From the NCBI GenBank assembly GCA_023404955.1, contig JAEXZY010000143.1, positions 1-64,000 of the forward strand: a stretch of DNA of 64,000 nucleotides, in the 5' to 3' direction. Position numbers and translations under genes: made by a program. This document shows positions 9,389 through 17,245 of this stretch, one piece after another. The notes below the pieces were generated by a model. That model was given only the letters and a program-made list of their open reading frames with translations, had not been told where the DNA came from and ran no database searches. Within the stretch, counting starts at the first letter, position 1; each line of letters starts with the position of its first letter. This DNA is from Actinomycetes bacterium (lineage in GTDB: Bacteria > Actinomycetota > Actinomycetes > Mycobacteriales > Mycobacteriaceae).

Positions 9389-9982
9389 TCAGGGCGCGTC
9401 GGCGGGAACGTCCGTGTAGGCGGTGACGAAGCCGTCTGCGGAGAACGTGAAGCCCTTGCCCGACAACTCGGACAGGCATGACACGCCGGACGCCTCCTGC
9501 ACATTGCATCGGAATCCGGCCACGGCGAGGATCCGGTTGAACGGCAGCACGGGCGGGTCGGTGGCCTCCGCGGCGGGCAGCACGGCGAATTGGGGATCTC
9601 CAGAGCGGTCCACGAGAATCGCGGTCGGGGTGGCGGCCTCGCCGTCGGCGTCGGGCACCTCGTCGGGCGCGCCGGTGATTCCGATGGCGGTCGCGGTCGC
9701 GCCCGCTTTACCGCAGGCCGCCTGGGTGCGCGGAGTGATCTGGCACTGCCAGCGACCGCTCGGGGTGGTGAAGGCGTACGCGGTCGCACCGTCCACCGGG
9801 GTGGCGTACGCGAACGCACTGGCGAGGTGGGCGTTGCTCGGCCGGGTGGTCTCGGGTGGCGGCGGTGCGGCCGCGGGCGGTGGGGCGACCGTGTCGTCGG
9901 TGGTGACGACGGTCGGTCCCGTGCAGGCCGCGACGGTCAGCGCGAGCGCTGCCGCAGCGCAGAGGCGAGTGATCACAGGCAT
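9389..9982 (-). CDS. Putative lipoprotein, unknown function
   Basis: A 197-aa protein with an N-terminal hydrophobic segment ending in a lipobox (LTVAAC), so it should be lipidated at that Cys and anchored outside the membrane. A Pro-rich linker follows (APPPAAAPPPPETT), then a domain of about 130 residues with several Cys (WQCQI, ACGKAG, RCNVQ, SCLSEL) that could form disulfides. The ATG at 9982 puts the signal peptide at the terminus. No functional motif recognised. Confidence 0.7.
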   Translation of the reverse strand: MPVITRLCAAAALALTVAACTGPTVVTTDDTVAPPPAAAPPPPETTRPSNAHLASAFAYATPVDGATAYAFTTPSGRWQCQITPRTQAACGKAGATATAIGITGAPDEVPDADGEAATPTAILVDRSGDPQFAVLPAAEATDPPVLPFNRILAVAGFRCNVQEASGVSCLSELSGKGFTFSADGFVTAYTDVPADAP

Positions 9983-10089
9983 GTCGGTGCCCCAGCATGC
10001 CACCCCGGTCGTTCCGCGGGGGAGCGTGTCTGCACGCCGACACGCTCGCACAGCTGTCATTTTGCGCGCGGTCGCGAGTCCCGAGCGCG

Positions 10090-10722
10090 TCAGCTCACCA
10101 CTGCCTCACGCAGGGTCCGATCCAGCGACACCCGGACCAGCGCCGCCGCCAGCGGTGCGCAGGCGTCACCACCCAGCGTGCCGAGCTCATCGACGTCGTC
10201 GGGCAACCCGAGATCCTTCGCGGAACTGAGCGCTCGCTGGTCGAAGTAGGGCCGCACCCAGGTCCACACGTCCTGGACCTCGCGCAGGAAGATGCCGGCG
10301 CCGGTGTCGCCGATGCCGGTGAACGCTTGCAGCAGATCCTTGGCCGCCGCGACGTCGCCGTCGGCGCGCTCGGCCAGGCCCCGCAGATCACCGTGGTAGT
10401 CCTCCTTGACCGCGGTGGCGATCTGGGTGAGGCGCGTCGCCGAGCTCTCGTCGTAGCGGGCGTATCCGGCGCGGCCGAAGGCGTCGATGACGGTCCGGCG
10501 GTTGGCCGACAGCACCGCATCGGGGGTGCGCAGCTTCTCGCTGAACAGCTCGGTGGCCGCCTTCGTCGCGATGTTCGCATCGATCGGCTTGCTCGCCAGC
10601 ATGCACAGCACCAGCAACTCGAACAGCGGCATGGGCTTGTCGGCGAGCGTGATCCCGGCCTGCTCGGCGTACGTCTCGCCGGTTCCGGCGAGAAGGCGGC
10701 GCACGATGTCGTTCTTGCTCAC
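10090..10722 (-). CDS. HhH-GPD-like protein, endonuclease III-related
   Basis: A 210-aa protein resembling the HhH-GPD base-excision glycosylases. A helix-hairpin-helix-like segment (LLQAFTGIGDTGAGIFLREV) is followed by WTWVRPYFDQ, where the family carries its catalytic Asp. The Lys of bifunctional endonuclease III (in LPGVGRKT) is absent, and no four-Cys iron-sulfur loop is visible, so any activity would be monofunctional or lost. GTG start. It sits alone between a lipoprotein gene and a TfoX-like gene on the same strand. Confidence 0.6.
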   Translation of the reverse strand: MSKNDIVRRLLAGTGETYAEQAGITLADKPMPLFELLVLCMLASKPIDANIATKAATELFSEKLRTPDAVLSANRRTVIDAFGRAGYARYDESSATRLTQIATAVKEDYHGDLRGLAERADGDVAAAKDLLQAFTGIGDTGAGIFLREVQDVWTWVRPYFDQRALSSAKDLGLPDDVDELGTLGGDACAPLAAALVRVSLDRTLREAVVS

Positions 10723-10758
10723 TGCCGTCGGCTACCCCGGCGACGGCCCGCAGAACCC

Positions 10759-11091
10759 CTATTTGGCGGGCAAGCTCGTGGCGTAGTCGACGCCGCGGCG
10801 GACCCAGCCGCGCAGGGCGGCCTCACCCGTCACCCCGTCGGCGCTCACCCGCACCCAGCCACGGGTGGGCCGGCCCGCCATGATCATCGGCTCGACGTGG
10901 TCTTCGGCGAGCAGCTCGTCGGTGTGCTCCGGTGGCACCCGGACCATCAGGCCCCCCTTGCCGCTCACGCAGACCGCCATGTTGCCGTTCAGCAGGAACG
11001 CCAAGCCGCCGAACATCGGCTTCTCGTCGAGGCCGCGCTCGGCGCTGATGTGCTCACGCACCCGGTCGGCGAGGTCGGTGTCGTACGCCAC
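10759..11091 (-). CDS. TfoX N-terminal domain protein
   Basis: A 110-aa protein with the TfoX/Sxy N-terminal domain: ADRVREHISAERGLDEKPMFGGLAFLLNGNMAV. Stand-alone versions are common in actinobacteria and their role is unknown; a competence role as in Haemophilus should not be assumed. GTG 11091 is preferred because GGGAGA lies about 8 nt upstream and the family normally begins with MAYDTDLA. Confidence 0.75.
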   Translation of the reverse strand: MAYDTDLADRVREHISAERGLDEKPMFGGLAFLLNGNMAVCVSGKGGLMVRVPPEHTDELLAEDHVEPMIMAGRPTRGWVRVSADGVTGEAALRGWVRRGVDYATSLPAK

Positions 11092-11106
11092 GGGTCCATT
11101 CTCCCG

Positions 11107-11166
11107 GCGAGAAGACGCGAACTCGAGCACAATTGCGCGATCCTGGTCGAGTTCGCGTCTGCTCGC
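11107..11166 (-). terminator. Long hairpin after the LLM oxidoreductase gene (copy 1 of an intergenic repeat)
   Basis: Two 20-bp arms (11107-11126 and 11147-11166) pair with one mismatch around a 20-nt loop. The right half CGAGTTCGCGTCTGCTCGCG recurs at 12281-12300. It lies 25 nt past the stop of the leftward LLM gene and fits a transcription terminator. Confidence 0.65.
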
Positions 11167-11190
11167 GCCAAGGAATTTCGCGTCCGAGGG

Positions 11191-12213
11191 TCAGGACTGC
11201 GGCTCCCATCCCAGCCGAGGTCCCAGCTTCTCGGCGAGGTCGGCGATGATCTGGGCGTAGTCGTCGGCCGCGAACGTGAACGGCAGCGCGAAGGCGACCT
11301 CGTCGGCGCGCTGGAACCCGGCATGGTCGAACAGCTGGTCGGCCAGTTCGTCGGAGGTGCCGACGTAGTCGGGGGAGAACAGCATGCCGCGAACTCCCTG
11401 CGGTGCCGTGGTTCGTTCGTAACGGCTGGCGGCGTATTCGCGGTAGCGGCGGGCCTGGTCCTCGGTGGCCGAGTCCGTGGGAATGACGACGAGACCTTGC
11501 GACACGCGCGCGTCCTCGGGGCGGGGGTGCGCCGCCCGGAAGGCGTCGATCTGCTCGGCCTGGATGGTGGCGAAGTCCCGTGACGCAGAGCCCTCGACGG
11601 TGACGACCGAGCTCGTCAGATAGTTGATTCCTTGTTGCCCTGCCCAGATTGCCGAGGCCAGCCCGCCGCCGTACCACACCCGGTCGGCCAGGCCGGGCGA
11701 GTGCGGCTGGATGTGGTCGGTGTACTGCTCGATGCCCACCGTTCCCGAGAAGTCGCTGACCGGCTCGCCGCGTAGGCAACGCAGCAGGCGTAGCACGCGG
11801 TCTTTCGAAAAGTCCTGCAGGTCATGTGATTCCGGGTAGAGGGCAGCCTTGTAGTGGTCGTACATCATCGGAGTACCGACCGACACCCCGGGATTGATGC
11901 GGCCGCCGGAGAGGATGTCGACGGTGGCGAGGTCCTCGGCGAGCCGGAACGGGTTCTCCAAGCCCAGCGGGATGACCGCCGTGCCGATCTCGATACGGCT
12001 GGTGCGCTGCGACGCGGCCGCCATGATCGCCACGGGCGAGGAGATGCCGGGCTGCAGATGCCTGTCGCGCAGCCACACGCTGTCGAAACCCAGCGCTTCG
12101 GCCCGTTCGATCACCGTCAGGGTCTCTTCGATGCCCGGCCCCGGGTTGTCGACGGCGAACCGTCCGATGGTGAGGAATCCCAGCTTGCGCAGCGGCGCAC
12201 CGCGTACGGGCAC
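11191..12213 (-). CDS. LLM-class flavin-dependent oxidoreductase
   Basis: A 340-aa luciferase-like monooxygenase-family protein (TIM barrel using FMN or coenzyme F420). N-terminal LRKLGFLTIGRF, ALGFDSVWLRDRHLQ, then SRIEIGTAVIPLG and GGRINPGVSVGT are the family blocks. Mycobacteria have many such genes, often F420-dependent; cofactor and substrate cannot be told. GTG 12213 is chosen over the open upstream frame because GGAAGGAGA precedes it closely and the fold begins there. The ribosome site lies in a 12-bp tandem duplication (12218-12240). Confidence 0.8.
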   Translation of the reverse strand: MPVRGAPLRKLGFLTIGRFAVDNPGPGIEETLTVIERAEALGFDSVWLRDRHLQPGISSPVAIMAAASQRTSRIEIGTAVIPLGLENPFRLAEDLATVDILSGGRINPGVSVGTPMMYDHYKAALYPESHDLQDFSKDRVLRLLRCLRGEPVSDFSGTVGIEQYTDHIQPHSPGLADRVWYGGGLASAIWAGQQGINYLTSSVVTVEGSASRDFATIQAEQIDAFRAAHPRPEDARVSQGLVVIPTDSATEDQARRYREYAASRYERTTAPQGVRGMLFSPDYVGTSDELADQLFDHAGFQRADEVAFALPFTFAADDYAQIIADLAEKLGPRLGWEPQS

Positions 12214-12240
12214 AGTGTCTCCTTCCGAGTCTCCTTCCGA

Positions 12241-12298
12241 CGAACAGACACAAACTCGCACGGAATCGCGTGATTCCGTGCGAGTTCGCGTCTGCTCG
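12241..12298 (-). terminator. Long hairpin after lon (copy 2 of an intergenic repeat)
   Basis: Arms of 27 nt (12241-12267 and 12272-12298) pair with three mismatches around a GCGT loop, 14 nt past the lon stop codon. One arm shares about 20 bp with the hairpin at 11107-11166. Probable terminator for lon. Confidence 0.7.
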
Positions 12299-12311
12299 CG
12301 CCTATCGGTTG

Positions 12312-14633
12312 TCAGGCCGCCGCGGTCACCGAGTCGGCCGCCGGCTCCAGCGCCAGCGCCACGATGTCGGCCACGTCGGTCATCGGCCGGACATCCAGCG
12401 CGTCGAGCACCTCGGCCGGCACGTCGTCCAGATCCGGCTCGTTGCGCTGCGGGATGAACACCGTCGACAGCCCCGCCCGTTGCGCGGCCAGCAGCTTCTG
12501 CTTGACCCCGCCGATCGGCAGCACCCGTCCGTTCAGCGTCACCTCACCGGTCATGCCGACGTCGGAGCGCACGTTGCGCCCGGTCGCCATCGACACCAGC
12601 GCGGTCACCATCGTGACGCCTGCGGACGGGCCGTCCTTGGGCACTGCGCCCGCGGGCACGTGCACGTGGATCCGGCGGTCCAGCGCCGACGGGTCGACGC
12701 CCAGTTCGGCGGCGTGGGCCCGGACGTAGGACAGCGCGATCTGCGCCGACTCCTTCATCACGTCGCCGAGCTGACCGGTCAACGCCAGCCCCGACTCACC
12801 CTCGGTGGAGCCGGCCTCTATGTAGAGGACGTCGCCGCCGAGACCCGTGACAGCCAGCCCCGTCGCGACACCCGGCACCGCGGTGCGCTCGGCCGATTCC
12901 GGCGTGAAGCGCGGGCGGCCCAGGTAGGCAACGAGATCCGGCTCGTCAATGGTGATCGGCGACGGGTCGGCCGCCAGTTTCGTGGTGGCCTTGCGCATCG
13001 CCTTGGCCAGCAGTCGCTCGAATTGGCGCACGCCCGGCTCGCGGGTGTAGTCGGCCGCGATCTTGCGCAGCGCCTCGTCGGTCACCGTCACCTCGTCGAC
13101 GGTCAGTGCGGCACGCTCGGCCTGCCGGGGCAGCAGGTAGTTCCGGGCGATGGCCACCTTGTCGTCGGCCGTGTAGCCGTCGATCTGCACCAGCTCCATG
13201 CGGTCCAGCAGCGCCTGCGGGATGTTCTCGATGACGTTGGCCGTCGCCAGGAACACCACATCGGACAGATCCAGATCCAGGTCCAGGTAGTGATCCCGGA
13301 ACGTGTGGTTCTGCGCCGGGTCGAGCACCTCCAGCAGGGCCGCCGACGGGTCGCCGCGGTAATCCGAGCCGACCTTGTCGATTTCGTCCAGCAGCACAAC
13401 GGGATTCATCGATCCCGCCTCACCGATGGCACGCACGATGCGTCCGGGCAGCGCGCCGACGTAGGTGCGGCGGTGCCCACGGATCTCGGCCTCGTCCCGC
13501 ACACCGCCCAACGCGACGCGCACGAACTTGCGGCCCAGGGCCCGGGCGACGGACTCACCCAGCGACGTCTTACCGACACCGGGAGGCCCGGCCAGCACCA
13601 TCACCGCACCGGAGCCGCGGCCGCCGACGACGGCCATGCCACGCTGGGCGCGACGGGCGCGCACGGCCAGATACTCCACGATGCGGTCCTTGACGTCGTC
13701 CAGCCCGTGGTGGTCGGCGTCCAGAATGGCGCGCGCCGCAGCCAGATCCGTCGAATCCTCGGTCGAAACATTCCACGGCAGGTCGAGCACGGTGTCCAGC
13801 CACGTCCGGATCCAGCCGCCCTCGGGGCTCTGGTCGCTCGAGCGTTCCAGCTTGCCGACCTCACGCATTGCGGCTTCCCGCACCGTCTCCGGCAGGTCGG
13901 CCGCTTCGACGCGGGCCCGGTAGTCCTCGGACCCCTCGGGCTCGCCCTCGCCGAGTTCCTTGCGGATCGCGGCCAGTTGCTGACGCAGCAGGAATTCCTT
14001 CTGCTGCTTGTCCATTCCGGCGCGCACGTCTTCGGCGATCTTGTCGTTGACCTCGGTCTCGGCCAGGTGGTCGCTGGTCCAGCTGATCAGCAGCCGCAGC
14101 CGGGCGGCCACGTCCTCGGTCTCGAGCAGTTCGCGCTTCTCCACGTCCGACAGGTAGGACGCGTATCCGGCCGTGTCGGCCAGCGCCGACGGGTCGGTGA
14201 TCTTGTTGACCACGTCGACGATCTGCCACGCCTCGCGGCGCTGCAGCATCGCGAGCAGCAGCTTCTTGTATTCGGCGGCCAGCGCGCGGGTCTCGTCGGT
14301 GATCTCGGGGTCGGTCACTTCCTCGACCGTGACCCACAGCGCGGTGCCGGGGCCGGTGGCGCCGGTGCCGATGTGGGCGCGCTTCTCACCGCGCACCACC
14401 GCGGCCGCACCGCCGCCGGGCACGCGGCCGACCTGCACGATCGACGCGAGTACACCGTAGGTGGGGTAGCGGTCGTCGAGCCGGGGCGCGATCAGCAGCT
14501 TGCCGGTCTGGCTGGCCTGGGCCGCGTCGACCGCAGCCCGGGCGGCGTCGTCGAGTTCGACCGGCACCACCATTCCCGGCAGCACGATCGGCTCGCTGAC
14601 GAACAAGACCGGAACTTGCAGAACTTCAGCCAT
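12312..14633 (-). CDS. lon: ATP-dependent Lon protease
   Basis: A 773-aa cytosolic AAA+ serine protease that degrades misfolded and some regulatory proteins. It contains the N-terminal LAN domain, a Walker A GPPGVGKT at about residues 349-357, Walker B VVLLDEIDKV, and the proteolytic dyad Ser670 (PKDGPSAGV) and Lys711 (GGVKQKL). Length is normal for actinobacterial Lon. ATG 14633 with GGAGG just upstream is the start; a TTG directly before it is in frame. A HAIR-like inverted repeat lies 13 bp upstream (14646-14666), suggesting heat-shock control by HspR. A strong hairpin follows the stop. Confidence 0.97.
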   Translation of the reverse strand: MAEVLQVPVLFVSEPIVLPGMVVPVELDDAARAAVDAAQASQTGKLLIAPRLDDRYPTYGVLASIVQVGRVPGGGAAAVVRGEKRAHIGTGATGPGTALWVTVEEVTDPEITDETRALAAEYKKLLLAMLQRREAWQIVDVVNKITDPSALADTAGYASYLSDVEKRELLETEDVAARLRLLISWTSDHLAETEVNDKIAEDVRAGMDKQQKEFLLRQQLAAIRKELGEGEPEGSEDYRARVEAADLPETVREAAMREVGKLERSSDQSPEGGWIRTWLDTVLDLPWNVSTEDSTDLAAARAILDADHHGLDDVKDRIVEYLAVRARRAQRGMAVVGGRGSGAVMVLAGPPGVGKTSLGESVARALGRKFVRVALGGVRDEAEIRGHRRTYVGALPGRIVRAIGEAGSMNPVVLLDEIDKVGSDYRGDPSAALLEVLDPAQNHTFRDHYLDLDLDLSDVVFLATANVIENIPQALLDRMELVQIDGYTADDKVAIARNYLLPRQAERAALTVDEVTVTDEALRKIAADYTREPGVRQFERLLAKAMRKATTKLAADPSPITIDEPDLVAYLGRPRFTPESAERTAVPGVATGLAVTGLGGDVLYIEAGSTEGESGLALTGQLGDVMKESAQIALSYVRAHAAELGVDPSALDRRIHVHVPAGAVPKDGPSAGVTMVTALVSMATGRNVRSDVGMTGEVTLNGRVLPIGGVKQKLLAAQRAGLSTVFIPQRNEPDLDDVPAEVLDALDVRPMTDVADIVALALEPAADSVTAAA

Positions 14634-14645
14634 CAATCCTCCAAA

Positions 14646-14666
14646 GTTGAATCTGATGCGCTCAAC
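14646..14666 (-). promoter_or_regulatory. HAIR-like (HspR) inverted repeat upstream of lon
   Basis: On the lon strand the sequence is GTTGAGC-N7-ATTCAAC. It matches the HspR-binding HAIR consensus CTTGAGT-N7-ACTCAAG at 10 of 14 defined positions with exactly the expected 7-bp spacer. Streptomyces lon is a known HspR target. Binding is inferred. Confidence 0.5.
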
Positions 14667-14752
14667 CCTGGACTTCCGGACTTTGTTCCCGTACCGCGTC
14701 CGCGATCATCGCGGCGACGCCTCACATCGCGCACAGCTGAATCTGGGAGGGC

Positions 14753-15223
14753 TCAGGTCTGCGGGTTACGTTCCCGCCAGAGCCGGTAGACGCCGAGGGC
14801 GTCGGGGTGGGACTGGTGCTGCATCGGCAGGCGACGGTCCTGCCAGGACTTCCCGAACTCGTCGTAGAACGTGGCCAGCTCGAAGTACTTGCGGTTGTCC
14901 TGGTAGTACGACGAGTACTCGTCGCGCTGGGTGAGGAAGACGACGGCGTCGGGGGAGCAGTAGTACAGCGATCCGAGACACATCGGGCAGGGGTGGGCGA
15001 GCACGTAGATGGTGGCGCCGGTGAGGTGCTCCGACCCGATGGCCGTGCAGGCGGCGCGGATCGCCAGGATCTCGGCGTGGGCGGTCGGATCGTTGGTCTG
15101 CGCCACCAGGTTCGGACTCTCGGCCAGCACCTGCCCGTCGCGGGCGATGACGGTGGCGAAGGGCCGACCTCCCTCAAGCACGTTCTGGCGGGCGAGATCG
15201 ACGGTGCGCTGCGCGAAATCCAC
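14753..15223 (-). CDS. Nucleoside/guanine deaminase family protein
   Basis: A 156-aa zinc-dependent deaminase of the CMP/dCMP deaminase fold. The zinc and proton-shuttle motifs are present: HAEILAIR and HPCPMCLGSLYY. The C-terminal sequence is like guanine deaminase (GuaD) and related nucleoside deaminases rather than TadA, but the substrate is not certain. GTG 15223 is the first possible start. It is divergent from the quinone oxidoreductase-like gene (62 bp). Confidence 0.8.
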   Translation of the reverse strand: MDFAQRTVDLARQNVLEGGRPFATVIARDGQVLAESPNLVAQTNDPTAHAEILAIRAACTAIGSEHLTGATIYVLAHPCPMCLGSLYYCSPDAVVFLTQRDEYSSYYQDNRKYFELATFYDEFGKSWQDRRLPMQHQSHPDALGVYRLWRERNPQT

Positions 15224-15285
15224 GAGTTCACTGATAACCGGTCCGCGCGCGGAATAGTCCTGTGCCGTTGCGGGTCGTAGCCCTC

Positions 15286-16209
15286 ATGAGCAGAGCAGTC
15301 CAGTTCGACCACTACGGCGGCATCGAGGTCCTGCAGGTCCGTGATGTCCCGCGGCCCGTGCCCGGCCCCGGGCGGGTGCTGATCGAGGTGCGCGCCGCAG
15401 GCATCAACCCGGGTGAGGCCCTGATCCGAGAAGGTTTCCTACACGACCGGTGGCCCGCCACGTTCCCCTCCGGTCAGGGCAGCGACGTCGCCGGTGTCGT
15501 CGTCGAGGTGGCGCCGGATGTCACCGGTGTGTCCGTGGGCGACGAAGTCCTCGGCTTCTCCGACGAACGGTCCAGTCAGGCCGAGTACGTCGCAGTTCCG
15601 GCGGACCAGGTCACCCCCAAACCCGCGGGACTGTCGTGGGAGCAGGCGGGATCGCTGAACGTCGCGGGGACGACGGCGTGCGCGGCGGTGCGGTCGCTCG
15701 GGCTCACCGCTGACGACACCGTTGCGGTGTCGGCGGCTGCGGGGGGTGTCGGCACCCTGGCCGTTCAGCTGGCCGTGCGCGCCGGTGCGACGGTCCTGGG
15801 CATCGCGGGCCCGGGCAACGACGACTGGCTGCGTGACCACGGGGTCATCCCCGTCAACTACGGTGACGGCCTCGCGCAGCGGTTACGGGCCGCCGCGCCG
15901 GACGGCCGCATCGACGCGTTCCTCGACCTGTTCGGCGGCGGGTACGTCGACCTGGCCGTCACCGAACTCGGGGTGGCACCTGAGCGCGTGGACACGATCA
16001 TCGACTTCGCGGCCGTCGAACAGTTCGGTGTCCTGTCCGTCGGCAGCGCCGAATCAGGCATCGAGGATTTGGCCGAGCTCGCCCACCTGGTTTCCCGCGG
16101 CGAACTGGACCTACCGATCGCCGCGGTGTACCCGCTCGACGAGGTGCGCGCCGCCTACACCGAACTGGCCGCCCGCCACAGTCGCGGCAAGGTGGTTTTG
16201 CGCCCGTGA
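15286..16209 (+). CDS. Zinc-independent NADP-dependent alcohol/quinone oxidoreductase
   Basis: A 307-aa medium-chain dehydrogenase/reductase of the quinone oxidoreductase type: AVQFDHYGGIEVLQV start, PGQGSDVAG-like substrate loop, and the NADP site SAAAGGVGTLAVQLA. No structural or catalytic zinc ligands are seen. It probably reduces quinones or enones with NADPH. ATG 15286 is preferred over an in-frame GTG at 15262. Its stop overlaps the GTG of the next gene (GTGA), so the two are translationally coupled. Confidence 0.8.
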   Translation: MSRAVQFDHYGGIEVLQVRDVPRPVPGPGRVLIEVRAAGINPGEALIREGFLHDRWPATFPSGQGSDVAGVVVEVAPDVTGVSVGDEVLGFSDERSSQAEYVAVPADQVTPKPAGLSWEQAGSLNVAGTTACAAVRSLGLTADDTVAVSAAAGGVGTLAVQLAVRAGATVLGIAGPGNDDWLRDHGVIPVNYGDGLAQRLRAAAPDGRIDAFLDLFGGGYVDLAVTELGVAPERVDTIIDFAAVEQFGVLSVGSAESGIEDLAELAHLVSRGELDLPIAAVYPLDEVRAAYTELAARHSRGKVVLRP

Positions 16210-16943
16210 CCGCCGACCCGATCACCGGCCAGGTCGTCGCCATCACCGGGGCCAGCAGCGGCATCGGCGAGGCGACGGCACGGCTGCTATCCGAACGCGG
16301 GGCCAAGGTGGTGTTGGCGGCCCGCCGCACCGACCGGCTGGCTGCGCTCGTCGAGGAGTTACCGCACGACGCAGAGGCGGTAGCCGCGGACGTCACCGTC
16401 CGAGACGACGTAGAGCGCATCGTCGACACCGCGGTCGAGCGATTCGGCCGGCTCGACGTGCTGGTGAACAACGCCGGTATCGCGACGATCGGAGAGATGG
16501 ACAGCGGGGATGTGACCGGCTGGGACGCGATGATCGACGTCAACGTGCGCGGCGTCCTGTACGGCATCGCCGCGGCGCTGCCGGTGTTTCGTCGTCAGGG
16601 GCGCGGCCACATCGTCACCACGGTGTCGACCGCCGGGATCAAGATCGTACCGACGATGGGCGTGTACGCGGCGACCAAGAACGCGGTCCGCACCGTGATG
16701 GAAGCGCTACGTCAGGAATCGACGGACGGAGTCGTGCGGACCACGTCGATCTCGCCCGGGTTCGTCAACACCGAATTGGACGGCTCGGTCACCGACTCGG
16801 CTCTCGCTGGCCAGATCCGCGCCCAGATGGATCAGTTCGGCCTACCGCCGGATGCGGTGGCCCGCGCCATCGCGTTCGCGATCGAGCAGCCGCACGATGT
16901 GGAGATCGGCGATCTGACGATCCGGCCCACCCGACAGGGGTGA
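16206..16943 (+). CDS. Short-chain dehydrogenase/reductase (SDR)
   Basis: A 245-aa classical SDR. The cofactor motif TGASSGIGEA, the structural NNAGIA and the active-site segment with Ser (STAGIK) and YAATK (Tyr-x3-Lys) are all present. An Arg-rich sequence after strand 2 (AARRTDRL) favours NADP. Substrate unknown; coupling with the upstream reductase suggests two steps on one carbonyl substrate. Confidence 0.85.
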   Translation: MTADPITGQVVAITGASSGIGEATARLLSERGAKVVLAARRTDRLAALVEELPHDAEAVAADVTVRDDVERIVDTAVERFGRLDVLVNNAGIATIGEMDSGDVTGWDAMIDVNVRGVLYGIAAALPVFRRQGRGHIVTTVSTAGIKIVPTMGVYAATKNAVRTVMEALRQESTDGVVRTTSISPGFVNTELDGSVTDSALAGQIRAQMDQFGLPPDAVARAIAFAIEQPHDVEIGDLTIRPTRQG

Positions 16944-16948
16944 ACCTC

Positions 16949-17053
16949 TCAGGCGGCGTCCTTGGCGCCACCGACGCAGGATCCGCATCCGGCCGTGTCG
17001 AAATCGATGTCGATGTCGACCGAACCGCAGGTGGGGCAGATGAAGGGGATCAC
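16949..17053 (-). CDS. Small CPxCG zinc-ribbon-like protein
   Basis: A 34-aa reading frame with four cysteines in two knuckles: CPTCG near the N-terminus and GCGSCVGG near the C-terminus, linked by an acidic strand (DIDIDFD). This looks like a minimal zinc ribbon. GTG 17053 is chosen because CTGGAGACA lies 6 nt upstream; an ATG at 17080 would add nine residues but has no ribosome site. It converges on the SDR gene with a 5-bp gap. Function unknown. Confidence 0.5.
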   Translation of the reverse strand: MIPFICPTCGSVDIDIDFDTAGCGSCVGGAKDAA

Positions 17054-17196
17054 GGCTGTCTCCAGAGGGCTTATCGGCATCGGCGCGACCGTCGCATCCG
17101 ACCAGCTCCGACATACCCCCCGGCGGTGTCGCCCCAAACGCGTCACGGCAACGCGCGACGAGTGTTCACACCCTGGTCACCTTTGGCCGCACACAG

Positions 17197-17235
17197 CAGA
17201 GAGCCTGCCGCTCGGGGGAAACGGCAGGCTCTCTG
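17197..17235 (-). terminator. Terminator hairpin of fbpC
   Basis: A perfect 14-bp stem (17197-17210 with 17222-17235) and an 11-nt loop, starting 10 nt after the fbpC stop codon. On the mRNA strand the loop holds TTTCCCCC. Confidence 0.85.
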
Positions 17236-17245
17236 AGTGTGAGGG

